A stretch of 14,862 nucleotides of DNA from Acanthamoeba sp. SK_2022b (lineage: Eukaryota; Discosea; Longamoebia; Acanthamoebidae), in contig JANDJZ010000779.1 in assembly GCA_027943245.1 (NCBI GenBank), forward strand, positions 1 to 14,862, read 5' to 3'. Shown here in pieces: positions 13,400 through 14,862 of this stretch (positions within the stretch are counted from its first letter, which is position 1; each line of letters starts with the position of its first letter). Made by a program: the position numbers and the translations under genes. The notes under the pieces were generated by a model, which saw only the letters and a program-made list of their open reading frames with translations, was not told the origin of the DNA and ran no database searches.

Positions 13400-13708
13400 A
13401 TGAGCGTCATCGGGACGATAACAGTGGTGGGCGTGCTTAAGAACGTCGTGGGTCCGCTCGTTCTCACGGTCGGCGGCGCGTTGGCGGGAGTCGTAGTGGC
13501 CTTGGTGCTCAGCCCGGCGTCGGGCAGCCGGTTCGGCACGCCCAGCACAGCGAGCCTCGAGACGATCCGCATGAGCGGGCCGCTCGGCTTCCTCCTCGGC
13601 ACCGCGGCGTCGGCCTACTTCTTCGGCTGGATGACCCTGAGCGTGCCGGCCGTTATCTTCGTCGCCGTCATGGCGAAGCGGCTTGCGAAGAGGAAGCAAC
13701 GACGGTAA
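13400..13708 (+). CDS. Small intronless membrane protein of unknown function (102 residues)
   Basis: A single open frame runs from ATG 13400 to TAA 13706-13708, with GC-rich codon use like the other exons. Residues about 8-37 (VVGVLKNVVGPLVL... to ALVLS) form a long Gly/Val-rich hydrophobic segment. A hydrophilic stretch with SPASGSRFGTPSTAS follows (about 38-56). Two more hydrophobic segments lie at about 59-77 (GPLGFLLGTAASAYFFGWM) and 79-91. The C terminus is strongly basic (MAKRLAKRKQRR). By the positive-inside rule the tail would face the cytosol or matrix. No family was recognised. It is the only complete gene here without introns, is short, and is flanked closely by its neighbours. A TATA-like element upstream and a hairpin just after the stop support a real transcript, but expression is not proven. 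Confidence 0.66.
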   Translation: MSVIGTITVVGVLKNVVGPLVLTVGGALAGVVVALVLSPASGSRFGTPSTASLETIRMSGPLGFLLGTAASAYFFGWMTLSVPAVIFVAVMAKRLAKRKQRR

Positions 13709-13813
13709 CGCTTTCGTTTGGTGAAACGAAACGTATTTCAAAATGATTTGGATAATTGATTGTAAACATGGAAAACAAAATAAAAAAAATACAAATAGAA
13801 ATATTGAGATTAG
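13709..13813 (+). other. Short A-rich spacer with polyadenylation signal
   Basis: These 105 bp separate the small membrane gene from the SMYD gene. After the hairpin the spacer turns A-rich and holds AATAAA at 13779-13784. It must contain both the 3' end of one gene and the promoter of the next, which is very compact. Confidence 0.55.
13712..13731 (+). repeat. Perfect 8-bp hairpin directly after a stop codon
   Basis: TTTCGTTT (13712-13719), a GGTG loop, then AAACGAAA (13724-13731) starts three bases after the TAA of the small membrane protein. It could be an mRNA 3' stem-loop or chance. Histone 3' stem-loops are different in sequence. Confidence 0.5.
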
Positions 13814-14346
13814 ATGCGTGCGTCGTGTGCTCGCTTTAGCGGTGCCGGGCCTTCGGCTCGCGTCTTCACTCTCTCATGCTATCGACAGCCGCTGGCGCAC
13901 AAGAGCAGCCTGCGCCTTGATCTCAAATTCGCCGATGCCTCTCCCGCTGCCATTTCGCGTGTGGTGGCGCTGCGGCCACGCGGCGCCGCCTGCAGCATGC
14001 GCGGCTTCTCGACCACCACAGCTGAGGAAGGGGACGTTGATCCTGAGGTGTTGAACCAGGTACCCATTTCTTATTCAAGCTTCATCTTTTGTAGAGATAG
14101 ATTTTTATTTTTATTTTATTATTATTATTATTATTTTCATTCATGCCTTGTTGTGTTGTCTTACAATTGGCAACTGGGGAACAGTTCAAGCGCGCGTTCT
14201 ACGACCAGCTGGCAGGCGGACCTGAAAGCCCCATCATGATCACCGAAGTAGAGGGACGCGGCCGCGCCATAGTCGCGCGACACAACATCGCCAAGGGTAC
14301 ATCAACGCTCTACACAACACAACACAACACAACACGGAGTTGTGAC

Positions 14347-14423
<77 letters not shown>

Positions 14424-14749
14424 CCACGGTGCAGGTCAGTTGATCACGGCCGAGAAGCCGTTCGTGAGCTACCTCTCGGAGCGGGTCGAGACCTACGGCG
14501 CGGCCCAGGCCCCCAAGCCCACCCGCTGCGACCACTGCATGCGCAGCCTCCCGCCGGCGGCCGCCGCCGCTGCCAAGGCCACAGACCAGGACGAGCGGCT
14601 GTGCGGGTCGTGCGGCCAGGCCTACTGCTCGCCCGCGTGTCGCGAGGAGGCCAAGGGCCAGTACCACGAGGCCACCTGCGAGCTGGGCCCGGAGGTCCGC
14701 GAGATGGAGCTCCACTGCAGCAAGGGTTACCTCCCCCTTCCAACTGCCT

Positions 14750-14783
<34 letters not shown>

Positions 14784-14862
14784 CACCGGCTAATGTGGCG
14801 GTGGTGAGAGCAGACAAGCGCAAGTTTCCGCTGCTGGCCATGCGGGCGATGGCGCGCATCCT
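13814..14862 (+). CDS. SET/MYND (SMYD-type) protein with mitochondrial-type presequence (3' end cut off)
   Basis: Exons 13814-14059, 14185-14296, 14435-14725 and 14814 to the edge join in frame. An in-frame TAG directly before the ATG fixes the start. Residues 1-65 are rich in Arg, Ser and Ala and contain only two acidic residues, both past position 35. They end RGF|STTT (R63-F65), which fits a mitochondrial R-3 cleavage site. The SET fold then starts (ITEVEGRGRAIVARHNIAKGQLI, about 101-123; GRG is the SAM-binding turn). It is interrupted by a complete MYND zinc finger: C151, C154, C176, C179, C184, C188, H197 and C201, with the typical YCSxxC core. An insertion of MYND inside SET is the SMYD hallmark, and these are protein lysine methyltransferases. 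The catalytic C-terminal half lies outside the window, so activity cannot be judged. Intron 3 uses donor GTTACC and holds an AC repeat. Confidence 0.88.
14297..14434 (+). repeat. SMYD intron 2 with a long (AC)n tract
   Basis: An uninterrupted AC run lies at about 14348-14422, preceded by ACAAC repeats at 14313-14335. The acceptor GTGCAG follows 12 nt after the tract. Confidence 0.9.
14751..14782 (+). repeat. (CA)16 microsatellite in SMYD intron 3
   Basis: A pure CA run lies inside the 88-nt intron at 14726-14813. Confidence 0.92.

Overview
This window looks like nuclear DNA of an intron-dense, GC-rich protist. Acanthamoeba or a close amoebozoan relative is my best guess, based on style: GC-rich exons, about 50 short spliceosomal introns (59 to 207 nt), AT-rich spacers of 100 to 380 bp, and (GT)n/(AC)n microsatellites confined to introns. 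No rRNA, tRNA, transposon or CRISPR was found. All gene models were assembled by hand from donor and acceptor sites, reading frame and remembered family patterns. No alignment was run.

Layout. The minus strand carries, from left to right: the 5' end of an unrecognised Gln/Lys/Asn-rich protein (1-247); a small protein with two DUF2283-like repeats (580-1298); methionine aminopeptidase 2 in nine exons with every metal ligand present (1675-3805); and a CASTOR-type ACT-domain arginine-sensor homologue in eight exons (3943-5646). The plus strand carries: a GPH/MFSD2-type cation-coupled MFS symporter in 13 exons (5782-8641); a Vnx1-type vacuolar cation/H+ exchanger in 19 exons (8950-13117); a 102-residue intronless membrane orphan (13400-13708); and a SET/MYND (SMYD) protein with a mitochondrial-type presequence that runs off the right edge (13814-14862).

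How the genes may relate. The CASTOR-like gene and the MFS symporter are head to head across only 135 bp, so they could share a promoter. The symporter has an acidic dileucine lysosomal sorting motif, and the Vnx1-type exchanger belongs to a vacuolar family. A link between amino-acid sensing and lysosome or vacuole transport is therefore conceivable, but it is inference from gene order. The CASTOR-like protein keeps residues equivalent to the arginine pocket of CASTOR1, while the segment equivalent to the human GATOR2-contact motif differs. A TATA box lies across the CASTOR-like stop codon and probably serves METAP2.

At the splicing level, 36 of the 50 inferred introns have C at donor position +4 (GTAC or GTGC). 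Two introns of the exchanger gene fit only as GC-AG introns.
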